In this document: piece by piece, positions 47,496 to 58,275 of the stretch | How positions within the stretch are numbered: the stretch's first letter is position 1 | Layout of the letters: every line of letters starts with the position of its first letter | DNA from: Chrysomallon squamiferum | Lineage: Eukaryota; Mollusca; Gastropoda; Neomphalida; Peltospiridae | Assembly (NCBI GenBank): GCA_012295275.1 | Contig: CM022674.1 | Location: 16,445,649 to 16,505,648, forward strand | DNA: 60,000 bases | Reading direction: 5' to 3' | Made by a program: the position numbers and the translations under genes | Notes under the pieces: generated by a model | Databases searched by the model: none | Told to the model about the DNA's origin: nothing | Seen by the model: only the letters and a program-made list of their open reading frames with translations

Positions 47496-47986
47496 TATCT
47501 AATATAACTGCCGCACCACGTATATTTTTTCAGTATCATATCTGAATAATAAATAAATAAATCTAATGAAAGATATAGAATTATTTTGTGCTAATGTGTA
47601 AGCGCAAAATGCCATAGCCGGAAGTTGCGTCCAGTTTGCCATCATTTGGAACGTAATGCACAGTATCCGGAAGAAAGCGAAGCAATAACAGAGAATTAGT
47701 TGCACAGGAAATGAAAGTAGAAATTTCCAAAAGATCAGGTAAGCTGATTTTCTGAAAGTTTTATTACGCTGATTGATCATATCAGACGATAAAACAAGGT
47801 AAGAACAGTCTGCACTCTTGCAGGCATGTATCTGATTTTTATTATTATTATTCTACGCCCTCTCCACAAGAACGAGCTGGCTTCATGTCGATCTTAGCAC
47901 CGGCACGGACGAAATGGCTCTACGGTTATGTGAAACTATATACTGTTTAAAATGATTATGTCATTGATCTTGTTGTTATTCATGTT

Positions 47987-48024
<38 letters not shown>

Positions 48025-48245
48025 AAAACACACACACACACACAGACACACACACACACACACACATATATATATGTAAAGGTTTTATCAGTTTGAGTTC
48101 TATTTGTAAAATTCTATCTGCTAAACATTCATCCTCTTTCTTGTACATGTTTAAATTCACCGAAAATAAAATTATAAACATAAAACTAATATTTAAAAAT
48201 TAATAAGGATAAAATGTTTTTTCCTTATATATATATATTATTTTC
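47491..48245. repeat. Duplicon upstream of PARP-like copy 4
   Basis: AC run at 47475-47493, block R2 (47605-47780), a CCCTCTCCACA...GTGAAAC block (47850-47935; also at 22755-22845 and 55150-55245), then a TA/CA run (47985-48075). No gene. Confidence 0.65.
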
Positions 48246-48247
48246 AG

Positions 48248-48331
48248 TGAATTTAAACATGTACAAAAAGATGTTGAATGCTTATAAATAAAACTCAAAA
48301 TGACCAAACTTTTGATAATTCAGTATCAAAT
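48248..48331 (+). pseudogene. PARP12/ZAP-like copy 4, degraded N-terminal exon
   Basis: Aligns with 24531-24630, starting TGAATTTAAACATGTACAA after TTTTCAG, but is 16 bases shorter. It contains an in-frame stop (GCTTATAA), so the frame is lost. Confidence 0.6.
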
Positions 48332-48472
48332 GTATTTAAAAAAAAACAAATAAAACAAAACAGAAAAAACATTAAACCAAACAACAGTCACTGTTATATT
48401 TAATGATGAAACTACCATAGCTGATGAAGATTTAAGAGAAATCAGTGATTCACTCTTTATATATTATTTCAG

Positions 48473-49329
48473 AAGTATGTCTCATTTTGATGAATTTGAT
48501 GATACTGATGCCTTCGAAACAAGTGAGGGGTATCACCAAGATGATCTTCCAGAACATCAAGTCATCTGAACACAACCAGCGGGTGTTTTCAAAATTTCAT
48601 ATGAATCACTATAGTGTTCACAAACTTGAACAAATGCTTCTTTGCAAACTTAATCAGATTCATCAACAGAATGAAGAAAGAGGTTCAAATGACTACAAAG
48701 CTCGTGATGAAAGCACACCACCAAAGAGCAGTACAGAGAGCAACACACCCATATATTCCGTGAAAACAAACCTGACAGTTCCACACAAGAAACAACTTGA
48801 TGGGAACGTGAGAGAAGATCAACCTCAAATTTCACAACAAAAACAACTTCAGGCGAAGTTGAAAGGAGATTCACCTAAAAGTTCAGAGCAGAAATACCTT
48901 GACGTCAAAATGAAAATTTCAAGCCTGTTACTTTCACAGCAGAAACAACTTAATGTGAAAGTGAGAGGAGACCCAAATCAAATTTCACAAAAGAAACAAC
49001 TTGATATGAAAATGAAAGCAGATCCACCTCATATTTCAAGGCAGAAACAATCTGATGTGACACTGAAAACTGATCCAGTGCAAGTTTCACAACTTGATGT
49101 CAATGACAGCTTTAAAGTAGTGAATAACAACAGTGAAATAGGAGGTCTGCTCTGTGAGAAATGTGTGTAGAGTCAGTGTGTAATACACTCAAATACATAC
49201 AAACAAAGATACCTGCCTTACCAATGGCAGATGGAGATTTGTGACAAATGGGTCAGCTTTGACATGGTGGAGAATGAGATGATAGAGCAAAGTTTTTGTA
49301 GTCTGAAGTTAGATACAGGAATCATAAAG
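48473..49329 (+). pseudogene. PARP12/ZC3HAV1-like copy 4, exon with zinc-finger deletion and UAG stop
   Basis: After acceptor ATTTCAG an ATG (48476) reads MSHFDEFDDTDAFETSEG. At 48555 the sequence jumps from the N-terminal PEH segment straight to SSEHNQRVFSKFHMNHY, which in copy 1 lies about 1.07 kb further on. The RG region, the winged-helix segment and four CCCH fingers are missing. The jump also leaves the MSHFDEF frame. From there a frame runs through about six 17-residue linker repeats (QISQQKQLQAKLKGD and others) into finger 5 (GGLLCEKCV). A TAG at 49168-49170 replaces the Trp codon found in copies 1-3. The sequence beyond is intact (SQCVIHSN, LPYQWQMEICDKWVSFD), ending AAAG|GTGAGT in phase 0. 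Confidence 0.8.
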
Positions 49330-49443
49330 GTGAGTACAAAAACAACCAGACCTGATAAACTGAAATTTTATTGATATGTAATAAGGTTTAAGTTGAAGAA
49401 CACTGATATAGCTGAATGTTGCTCTGCTGTTCTTTTCTTTCAG

Positions 49444-49921
49444 TGCACATCCTTAAGAAAGTACTACCCGCTGGATCAGTCATCCTTGGATCCTCATCTA
49501 ACAAGCTCTTCTATTGATGAAGACGTACGTATTCAAAAATCATTTAAAAGATAGTAGTTCATTAAGCCATCTGAGATAAATTTATGTGTAGAACTATACT
49601 ATTTTTATTACTTACTACTGCACAACAAATATGTTAGAATGTCATAACTCTTAATCGTACTGCAATTGTACTATTACATTCTGTACCACTACTGATAATT
49701 TTATATTTCAGTTTTTGGTGACCAGTAAGTTTATGCCAATTGTTGTTGATTTTGACTTAATGAGAGCTTCTGTTTCTGTGCAACCGAGAAAGCTTGAGGT
49801 CAAAGTTCAGCGTCTTTCGACAGCATCGTATGTCACTGGACAAGAAGACAACTTCACACAGCTGACACAGTGGTGTTGGTATTTTGAGGCAGGCCTCGGA
49901 AATTGGTTGCCTTATGAACCA
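49444..49921 (+). CDS. PARP12/ZAP-like copy 4, linker exon and first half of WWE2
   Basis: Exons 49444-49524 (81 bases; CTSLRKYYPLDQSSLDPHL...SSIDED) and 49712-49921 (210 bases; FMPIVVDFDLMRASVSVQP, RLSTASYVTGQ, QWCWYFEAGLGNWLPYEP). Both are open with good splice sites. The linker exon is three codons shorter than in copies 1 and 2. Introns are almost identical to those of copy 1. Confidence 0.87.
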
Positions 49922-50283
49922 GTGAATGTTAACTTTATTTTATTCTTTATCTTCTTTAGTCTTTTTTCACCAAAAAAAAAATAAAATAAGGAAAACAAAA
50001 AGACCTTAGCATTATATGTAAGAGAGATGTAAATTATTTTTTTTTGAAGTTTGTATGAACATAAAATAAAATGATATATAAAAAATAGTTCAAAGAAAAT
50101 AATAGATTAGAAAATAAAAAGAAAAAAGAAAGAAAGAAGAGGTCAAAATCTTCATATGAATGCCTAAAACATGGTGTTTCTAATATATTACTAATTTGCA
50201 TATCTCATATATCATACCCATGTGATATATCACCTGACACACACTACAGTATTATATAAAACAGCATCTTGTTCTTATTATAG

Positions 50284-50477
50284 GAAAGTCTGCAGTATAC
50301 TCTTGAAATGAAGTACTTGGCTGGGCAACCATTTTATACCTTCAAAACAGACCAGTTTCAGTATGAAATAAAATTTAGCCAGATGACCCAAAGAAACCAG
50401 AAAACATTAAAACAAAGACGACTGCTGAGGAGACCTGCTTTTGTTTCCAGTGATGATGTACAGAGACAAAAAAAAAT
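50284..50477 (+). CDS. PARP12/ZAP-like copy 4, second half of WWE2
   Basis: A 194-base exon (TTATAG ... AAAAAT|GTAAGT) reading ESLQYTLEMKYLAGQPFYTF, QYEIKFSQMTQ, RRPAFVSSDDVQRQK. Intact and phase-compatible. Confidence 0.88.
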
Positions 50478-50671
50478 GTAAGTACAAAAATATTGTACAA
50501 CAAAAATAAATTAGAATTAAAATATTGTGTACCTCATATTCTCTTATTTTACATTTTAGATTTTAATATTGTCTATCTTTAACCTATATCTCATTATCCT
50601 ATTTCATTTTCTAATAAACGTTATTTTTCTGCGATTCTTATTTTTAATCTCTGCTAATGAGTGTGTGTGCG

Positions 50672-50830
<159 letters not shown>

Positions 50831-50861
50831 TAATTTATTTTTATTACATAACAAAATCTAG

Positions 50862-51101
50862 ATTACACCCATGTCTTTCGTCCAAGAAGCCTGTACGTTC
50901 TGCCAGTCTCCCAGACAACTGGTGGCCTTTAGACTGTTACCAGCCAGTGGAACTGGTGAAATTAAAACTTGATGACTTGAGCAAAGATGATGATGTGAAA
51001 ACTTTGTTGAAATTATTTTTCTCTACCATGAACAAATCGAAATTCAAATTGAAATCTTTGTATCGCATCCAGAATCTACCAATGTGGGAAAAATACTGTA
51101 G
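50862..51101 (+). CDS. PARP12/ZAP-like copy 4, first exon of ADP-ribosyltransferase domain
   Basis: 240 bases from AAATCTAG to TGTAG|GTAAGA. Reads LHPCLSSKKPVRSASLPDNW, then WPLDCYQPVELVKLKLD and WEKYC. Same length and phase as in copy 2. Intact. Confidence 0.88.
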
Positions 51102-52180
51102 GTAAGAGTCCTCATTTTATGACACTGTTTACATACAATGAAATATCCTATATCAGTGATGGGTATTTAATCACTATGTACTCATTTAATAAATAATCAA
51201 GGATAGATATGTAATCGTTAAATAAATAATCAACGATAGATATTAAATGAATATTTTCAAGAGCTAATAAAATAAATGACAGATTTACAATATTTAAGGG
51301 TAGATATATTGAATATTTCAGTAGTGTTGGAAACAAACAATAGATTTCTAATGCCAGCAATAGTAGATTCATTAATTTGTTAATTGGTGTTGACTGATAA
51401 AATGGTACAGATGAACATTTAAGCTCACTGTTTGTGTATTTGACATCCTCAATCTGATGACTTCTTGAATAGCTTGGGTACTGATTACCTTTATTTTCTG
51501 TTCACTTTCTCCACTTATAGTTTTACTCTTACTTTTCTCCAATTTTACATTTTTTATTTTCATGTTGTATACTCATGTTTCTTTAACAATAATTAAGATT
51601 GATAAAACAGATAAAACAACTTTTAAAATCCAATACACGGTATATATTTTCACTTAGAACTGAGGAACACGAATTTCGTTTCCACACATGCATGTGTTAG
51701 ATGTTTAATTAATATATTCTAGCACTAATTAATTAAACGATTGATTTAGAATTGGAAATGGTACATATTGGCTTTGCTTCAGTAGTTTGGGAAACAAGCA
51801 ATGATTTCCACAGCCAGCAATAGAAAATTAATCAATTTCTTAAAATAAAATATTTGTAGATAACTCATTCGTATCCATATACTGATTGTAAGTGGTTGGT
51901 ACCAAAATAGTGATGATAGAAAATGTATCAGTTTGTTTGTGAAAGTAATAGTTACCATCCATCTGTTAAGGATTGAAAATTAATCACTCTATAGGAACAG
52001 TGATTATTAGAAATATATTTGATAACTAGCATTATGGAAGAGTTATAAAATTGTGACGCCTTAAGTAGCATCAATTATTATCCAATAAATTGTGACAGAA
52101 AATAAAATAATGTAAAATATATTACCTAATGAGCAGTAAGCAATAATATTTTTAAATATTATTTTTCTTTTCTTATGCAG
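51102..52180. other. Long intron before the catalytic exon of copy 4
   Basis: AT-rich, no exon recognised. Contains a short local repeat, AATAAATAATCAA(C/G)GATAGATAT, twice at about 51189-51243. Confidence 0.6.
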
Positions 52181-53130
52181 CATGAGAAAAGTAATGTCGA
52201 TGAAGAGGGATGATGAAGGAGATATTAATGAAAGATTTCTCTTTCATGGAACAAGTGGTGACGTCAATGTCATACGTGGAATCTGCCACAACAACATCGA
52301 TTTCAGACTGAACAGTAAACATGGAACAAAGTACGGAAAGGGAGCTTATTTCGCCCGTGATGCCAAATACAGCCACTGCTACACCACAGGACCACATTGC
52401 TTCATGTTCATTTCAAAGGTTCTTGTAGGCCAGTATGCAAAAGGTGAAAGTTCTTATTGCCGGCCTCCTTCTAGGAAAGGACATGTTCTTTATGATTCTT
52501 GTGTCGATGATGTAAATAATCCGTCCATTTTTGTAATCTTTGACACTTCACAGAGTTATCCAGTGTTTCTTCTTCTATATTCTGTGAAGAGCACACCAGA
52601 ATTGTCTTCATCAAGCTCCTCAGTACCAGTTTTTGCTGGCCTCTTCTTCTGTCAGAAATACTCAACTAGACACTTCAGTTAGCAGTACAGCCAACATTCC
52701 AGTAAGATTTCACAGTTCTACTTCTACAGCAAATATTTCCAACACTCCACAAATACCCACTTCACATAGGACACCAACCCCCTCTCGAATCCCTCCTCCA
52801 CTCCCCCCTAGATCATTTCAAATTTCTACTTCTACAGCAAATGCTTCTACCACTTCACCAGTATTTCACAGTTCTACTGCAAAAGCAAATACTTCCAACA
52901 CAACACTAAGTTCAACTTCTACAGCAAATGCTTCCACCACAACACCAAGTTCTACTTCTACAGCAAATACTTCTACCACTTCACCAGTATTTCACAGTTC
53001 TACTTCAACAGCAAATGCTTCCAACACTTCACAAATACCCACTTCATATAAGATTCCAGACCCCTCTCAAATCCCTCCTCCAGTTCCCTCTAAACCAGTT
53101 CACTGTTCTACTTCTACAGTAAATGATTGA
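52181..53130 (+). CDS. PARP12/ZAP-like copy 4, main ADP-ribosyltransferase exon and repeat tail (frameshift in tail)
   Basis: From acceptor CTTATGCAG it reads MRKVMSMKRDDEGDINERF, then FLFHGTSG (His22), YGKGAYFARDAKYSH (Tyr56) and NPSIFVIFD (Ile116). This complete H-Y-I catalytic core predicts mono-ADP-ribosylation by the family rule. It is followed by SSSSSVPVF. Compared with copy 2, a T run at about 52631-52635 has one base too many, so the frame ends early (about 52682, after 166 codons). The alternative frame 52633-53130 continues the Ser/Thr/Pro-rich tail (FHSSTSTANISNTPQ, IPTSHRTPTPS, STSTANASTT). The catalytic domain itself is untouched by the shift. This is the best candidate for an active enzyme in the window. 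Confidence 0.88.
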
Positions 53131-53159
53131 TGAAGTTCAACTGCTACAAATACAGTTAA

Positions 53160-53424
53160 CATATCAAACTGATGTGTGCTTCAGTGACATTTTCAAACAC
53201 ATTTACATTTCTCAAATGTTTTCTTTTAGAAAGAGTGCTGGTTGATACTTTAATTTTCTTTTTAATTTATGTTGTTTGATATATTTCTTTTCTTATTATG
53301 CAGTGTAACCTTTATACATATTTGGTTCTCTAGGGCAGAGTTATCTTAACACACAAACACACTGAAAACTTGCACAGTGGTCACACTAACATAGGAGTCT
53401 CATGATAAACTAATATATACAACA
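53160..53424. other. Probable 3' flank of copy 4
   Basis: TAACATATCAAACTGATGTGTGCTTCA follows the repeat tail in both copy 2 (about 36563) and copy 4 (53157), so it is a shared 3' untranslated or flanking sequence. No exon seen. Confidence 0.5.
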
Positions 53425-54142
53425 TTTGCTTGTACATATTAAAATATAAATCATATGTATTCACCAATAATTATGTAATACATCTCTTATTGAAGTATTT
53501 TAGCATTTTACCATTTGATGTAGTACTATATAATTTTAAAATGAAACAAAACAACAACAACAAATTTAGACAGGAAAGACATTCAAGCGATACGGATTAT
53601 TTTACTATAATGAATATTGTGTTCTGACTGTATTATAAATTTAAAGACAAATTTAATATAATTTATACCATTCAAAAGGTCATTTCTTGAATAAATCATA
53701 ATTTTTTTTTTTATCATCTTCATTATTATTTCTTAATGTTCTTGCTACTAACAATTCTAATCTCGATTCGTTTCATCAAGAACGAGAAGTTTGCTATTTT
53801 ACCGAACATGACTACGAGACTTACCTCCCTTGTACGATGCTGAAGCCCTTTCATGCTGTAGATTCTTAAAATGAACCAAAGTTTCAGAGATCGCAACCGC
53901 CTGCTTTAAAGGTATTCCTCAGTGCTGATAAATGAACAAATTATTAATCAATTAATTCATAAAGAATATTTCAGAAATATTGTTTGTTGTTTGCTTCTAT
54001 AGAACTTACGATCCTGTAAAGATCAGGTACTTATAATTACATAAAGACTGGGCGAATAACAACAGTGGATGAAAAAAAGAAAATTAAACGACATTACAAT
54101 ATTTTAAAATTAAAGAAATGTCAGGCATATAATTCGATCTTA

Positions 54143-54232
<90 letters not shown>

Positions 54233-55480
54233 GTATAATTATAATACGAAGTAACAGTTAAAATAATATCAGGACTGCATGTTACTTAATTATTTGACTT
54301 GTAGACACCATTTATTATAATAATAATAATAATAATAATAACAAAAACAACAACAACAACAACAAGAACCATATAAGTAGTAGATATAATGTGTTCTTCA
54401 GGTCCGGATTAAGACCCTGAAAGGCCCTAAGCACGAAAACATGTTGGTGCCCCATTGTAATTCAAAATATAAACAATAATAAACCATAAACCCCCAGAAA
54501 AAAACCCACAAGAAACTTATTTATTTTTCATTCACGTGCTTATTTTGCTTATAGGGTTAATCCATCACTGGTGTTCTTAGAAATAAAACTTAATGATACC
54601 TTAAAAATCTTCCAGATTTGTTTACTTTTCATTCATTAGTGATGCCGCACTGGATATTTTGTTCGCAGAAACAGGAGATGATTTTATTCAGCTGCCAGAA
54701 CCTACTTTTATTTATTAATGTGTGGAGCAAAAGCTAAGCCACGGACACAATGAATAATACAAACAGCATGCCGTGTGTCAACATATCTGACCTACTTTTG
54801 TTCAACTGATAACGATAGCAGGACTTTTCCTTCGATATCTTTCTTACGTCATTATATCAGTATTTCAGATACATTTTTCATTCTGTGTATTTCAGAGAGG
54901 AAAGTGAATTATAACAGCAACAGTAACAACAGCAATAACAACAACAACAGCAACAACAACAACAACTATAATTGAACTAAATAAATAATTCTGATACAGA
55001 GATCTGTTTCAGTATTTTAAACTAATATGAGATATTGCATATATATCTGAAATAATTAACGTGCCTTTCAAGTAGTGTACACTCATTTACTATAAAGAAT
55101 CATCTCTGAATAAATAAATGAATACATCTAAGGAATGATACACAATTACTTTACGGCCTCTCTGCATGAACGATGTCGATCTGGCCGTATATCGATTTCA
55201 GCACGGGCATTAACAAAATCTATTTACATTTATGTGAGACGAGATACTGTTTATAATGATTATATTATTAAACTTGTTAATATTCATGTTTATATACACA
55301 TACAATAAAGGAAAAATACATTAAACAACAAAACAACAATAACCTTTGCGATCAGTATCGATACAGTAGAGGAGACGTGAGTAGTTTCGGGTTAGGTTGA
55401 CCTGGGACTAAAGGTCTCAAGTCCATCTAAAGATAAAACATGAGAACGTGTCACTTTTCTATTCTGCAAGGTTTAATAAC
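53425..55480. repeat. Duplicon copy downstream of the PARP cluster
   Basis: Same order of blocks as upstream of copy 1: CTTGTACATATTAAA/AAAGACAAATTTAATAT block, decarboxylase exon copy, ATT run (54145-54187) and ACT run (54188-54232), AAT/AAC runs (54320-54365), block R1 (54635-54875), the CCTCTCTGCATGAACGAT block (55155-55245) and part of block R3 (55330-55480). No PARP-like exon follows it. Confidence 0.7.
53825..53924 (-). pseudogene. Decayed copy of the decarboxylase exon, 3' duplicon
   Basis: On the minus strand RRLRSLKLWFILRIYSMKGL and the donor GGGAG|GTAAGTC are clear. An early stop (CACTGAGGA) and an indel break the 5' end. It aligns over its whole length with 21594-21692. Confidence 0.75.
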
Positions 55481-55930
55481 TAAATGAACATCATAATCCA
55501 AATATTGAAGATATCTTATTCAGCGATTTTGATTCCTTTTATCTTCACTTTCTATTAAATTCGTTCAGAATTTATTTGTCGTTTGATCTCCTTAAAACCA
55601 GCTCCCAGTACAATGAACAGAGACAAACGAACACACACACGGAATATACATCTTGTAATAAATAGGTCACGTCACAGGTAAGTTCAGATAACCCTCATAC
55701 ATTGTCAAGAGCTGGCCTTTATCATTATCTCATTTCGTATTTATGCTGTCATTGTTCTGTTCTTTGTGCTCATTCCAGTGAGTAGTCCGAATCTCAGTTC
55801 CGATTCGGAGCTGAGGTAATATCTAACAAGTAATGTACGTGTCCGTTTTAACTTGTCATGTCGGTCAGTTTTCGCAGTTTTTCTATTTACAGTAGAGTAT
55901 ACATAATTAGCTGTTTCACTTAAAAGCGGC
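55481..55930. other. Unique non-coding stretch
   Basis: Less repetitive and less AT-rich than its surroundings, especially from 55770. It leads into the small ORF at 55932 and may be its 5' untranslated region or promoter. No recognised motif. Confidence 0.35.
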
Positions 55931-55931
55931 C

Positions 55932-56045
55932 ATGTTTTGTGGACGCAAGGAAAAGCAATCGATTGATCGTCTGCTCAGGTGCACATGCTGCGCATGCCTA
56001 GTAGCTACGATTCGTATCTGTTGCACCTGGCGTTATTCGCAATAA
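55932..56045 (+). CDS. Candidate 37-codon Cys-rich ORF or first exon
   Basis: ATG in a strong start context (AGCGGCCATG) opens MFCGRKEKQSIDRLLR, followed by a Cys-rich hydrophobic part (CTCCACLVATIRICC) and a TAA. A GT within CTCAG|GTGCAC could alternatively act as a splice donor after 16 codons. The local base composition is richer in GC than the surroundings. No family recognised. An overlapping frame from 55979 encodes a hydrophobic stretch. Evidence is limited to start context and composition. Confidence 0.2.
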   Translation: MFCGRKEKQSIDRLLRCTCCACLVATIRICCTWRYSQ

Positions 56046-56395
56046 TTCTACTTGCTTCGTTTATATTCAGCGAAATTTGTTGTAGTTACTTCTTAATTTG
56101 GCACTTAATGCACTATAGAAATAGAGATAGATACAGAGAGACAGGAAGACAGATCACTGGTTGTAATTCTTGGCTGTTATTATTATTATTATTATTTTTA
56201 TTATTATTATTATTATTATTAATATTGAATACACACTTTTTGTTTATCAGTATCAATATCTTGACTAAGAAAACATTCCTGTAAACTGTAATTTTGTTTA
56301 TTTATTTTCCTTTATTTCTCCAGGTAAAATTTCACATCGATTAAGCTAGTACTATTGTCTGACATCAGCTGAGAAAGCTGTGGTATTCTCATTCC
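56046..56395. other. Non-coding stretch with ATT microsatellite
   Basis: ATT run at about 56173-56220 and a short AGATA/CAGAGA run near 56115-56150. No exon recognised. Confidence 0.6.
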
Positions 56396-56399
56396 AGTT

Positions 56400-56562
56400 T
56401 CAGCTCAGAACAGAAGATAGAAGGAAGTCTCAGAACAGTTTTCGTCAGTGAATAGTAATAGTCTCTCCATGGCGACCAGTTGATTCCTCCAGCAAATACA
56501 TTATTGGTTCCATTGAGGTACAGACCGTTCAGATTGGCCGAATGACAGCTGTTGTACCAGCA
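56400..56562 (-). pseudogene. FREP-like locus 2, truncated terminal fibrinogen exon
   Basis: On the minus strand it reads WYNSCHSANLNGLYLNGTNN, then INWSPWRDYYYSLTKTVLR. The end is frameshifted relative to the KIRPSSVLN end of locus 1 (the other frame ends SSVLS then TGA). The 5' half of the exon is missing: the sequence changes into a GATA microsatellite at about 56563. It is clearly a remnant of the C-terminal fibrinogen segment. Confidence 0.8.
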
Positions 56563-56574
56563 TTATAGATAGTC

Positions 56575-56600
56575 AGATAGATAGATAAATAGACAGATAA

Positions 56601-56643
<43 letters not shown>

Positions 56644-56645
56644 TT
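56575..56645. repeat. (GATA)n microsatellite
   Basis: A GATA run of about 65 bases, directly abutting the truncated fibrinogen exon. Confidence 0.95.
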
Positions 56646-56845
56646 GTTTTTTCTACCTATACAAATACACTATTTTATCTACATATACAAATATATTACC
56701 TATCGATTTACAGTTATTGATTATATATGAATTTTAATATATTGTTAATAATTAGTCTATTATTAATAAATGCATTATTTATCTGTATTTACCTGTTGTT
56801 ATTTATCTGATATCAATTGAAAAATAAAAAACGCGTTTAAATTAC

Positions 56846-56991
56846 CTGCATATCCGCTGTATTTTTCAACTGATGAAACGATACTGAGAAACGTTTGTAG
56901 ACAGCATTCTTCGTTTTTCTTTCAACATCTTCCAAGTCAGTTTTTAGATCGTAGTAACCCTGTCAGGTCAAACGATCTATGTTCTCAGTGC
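56846..56991 (-). pseudogene. FREP-like locus 2, middle fibrinogen exon with stop and deletion
   Basis: Reads TENIDRLT, then a TGA where other copies have an Arg codon, then QGYYDLKTDLEDVE. A deletion removes much of the TGVDDFYRL part and shifts the frame. The acceptor and donor (GCAG|GTAA) positions are still recognisable. Confidence 0.8.
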
Positions 56992-57129
56992 CTGGCAAGA
57001 TAAATCAGATAGATAATCGACAAATCCATCGTTCAGTGACTCAGCAAATATCCAGATATTTTATTATTTATTTATTTATATATATATATGTATGTATTTG
57101 TTTGATTTACTTATGTATTTGTTTGTTTT

Positions 57130-57230
57130 ATCCGGCTTCACAGATCTTACTGTCTCTATTCATAATTACCTCCATTCATAATTGTCAGAAGGAACACTTT
57201 ATGTAATAATAATAAAACAACGATGATGAT
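57130..57230 (-). pseudogene. FREP-like locus 2, remnant of first fibrinogen exon
   Basis: Only fragments of the exon at 15295-15479 remain: ACCTCCATTCATAATT and GGAACACTTT.TGTAATAAT, plus the adjoining GATGATGATGTCAGTT. No usable frame. Confidence 0.6.
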
Positions 57231-57425
57231 GTCAGTTGATAAATTCGGATGCAAAAATATGCATGCATTATCCTATAAAATAAAAGTATCTAAATGAATG
57301 CATATTTAAATAAACAATTAGACTTATAAACTCACATACATATGAAAACAAATTTCACCTTTTTAAATTTTATCTGTGTAGTAGATTTGATTTATATATA
57401 AGAAAACAAATCAACCCTATCTTAC

Positions 57426-57760
57426 CACAAGTTACTGTTTCTGGCTCGCTAACAAACGAAAGAGAATTCAACGTTCCATTGTACTGAGAACAGATGCCGT
57501 TGCCGTTGTTATAGACGAAACCTCTACAGCCGACGTAGCTGAAACATTCATTGACGATGTAGTTGGAACATTCATTGACGAAGTAAGGTTAACTGGGCAT
57601 GTTCAGTTAGTTCTTTTGAAGGATCAACTGCAGGTTTCTTATCGTTGTACTCTGGTAACTTTCGAAAAGTCTTGCGAGTACTGAGCTCAGTATTGGTAAA
57701 AGAAATAACGATTATCAGAAATGCGAAAAGACAACATGTTATCCCGTGCATTTCTTTCAT
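57426..57760 (-). pseudogene. FREP-like locus 2, first coding exon (signal peptide, Cys-rich module, frameshift)
   Basis: The ATG at 57760 gives MKEMHGITCCLFAFLIIVIS, a signal peptide, then TRKTFRKLPEYNDKKPAVDP as in locus 1. A one-base frame change at about 57590 ends the frame (LLRQ then TGA). In the shifted frame the Cys-rich module reads FVNECSNYIVNECFSYVGC, RGFVYNNGNGICSQYN, including a 27-base tandem duplication (the VNEC motif twice). The donor TGTG|GTAAG is present. This is a pseudogene of a secreted fibrinogen-related protein. Confidence 0.8.
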
Positions 57761-57774
57761 TATCTGCTTTTTAT

Positions 57775-58275
57775 CAATGATTTCAGTGCTGAAATGTACC
57801 TATCTTCTGTTGTGAACTAAATTAATCCTATTGCATAAAGATATTTGAATCGTCATTTCACAGAGCCAAATAAACTATGAATTAATTATTCAAGTGTTTC
57901 CAAGAAATATCATAAATTATGTATATGCTGATTCCTTAACAGGACCAACAATTACAAACAAGAGCTTATCAATATTTAGTTTGACTAGCTGACGAAAAGT
58001 ATTAGCTTTTTTCTGTCTTTAAGAACTGTTTCCAGTACAATCAGACGTGTTAAATACAATCAACTACAGCCTTGAGTAACCATTTTCTTTCTGGTTACAC
58101 AACCGTGTTACTGCAGCTAATGATACATCTAGAGCTTTACCATTTTACTGTCGCTGGAAATCACACTAAGTAAAACCCCGAAACAAATTAACCGTATGAC
58201 GTAAACATCTGTTTTCTACTGAGAGCTGAAGTATTTGATGCTACGGTGAATATGATTAATGTAATTAATAATGTA
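57775..58275 (-). promoter_or_regulatory. Conserved 5' flank of FREP-like locus 2
   Basis: Matches 16024-16510 with the same landmarks in order (GATTTCAGTGCTG; AATACAATCAACTACAG; AAGTATTTGATGCTAC; AATGTAATTAATAATGTAGT). It is preserved even though the coding exons are broken, so it is probably passive duplication rather than selection. Confidence 0.5.

Noticed and set aside
54405-54470. CCGGATTAAGACC...GGTGCCCC segment resembling a dispersed element
   Set aside because: It looks like repeat-derived sequence but occurs once here; the family cannot be assigned from sequence alone.
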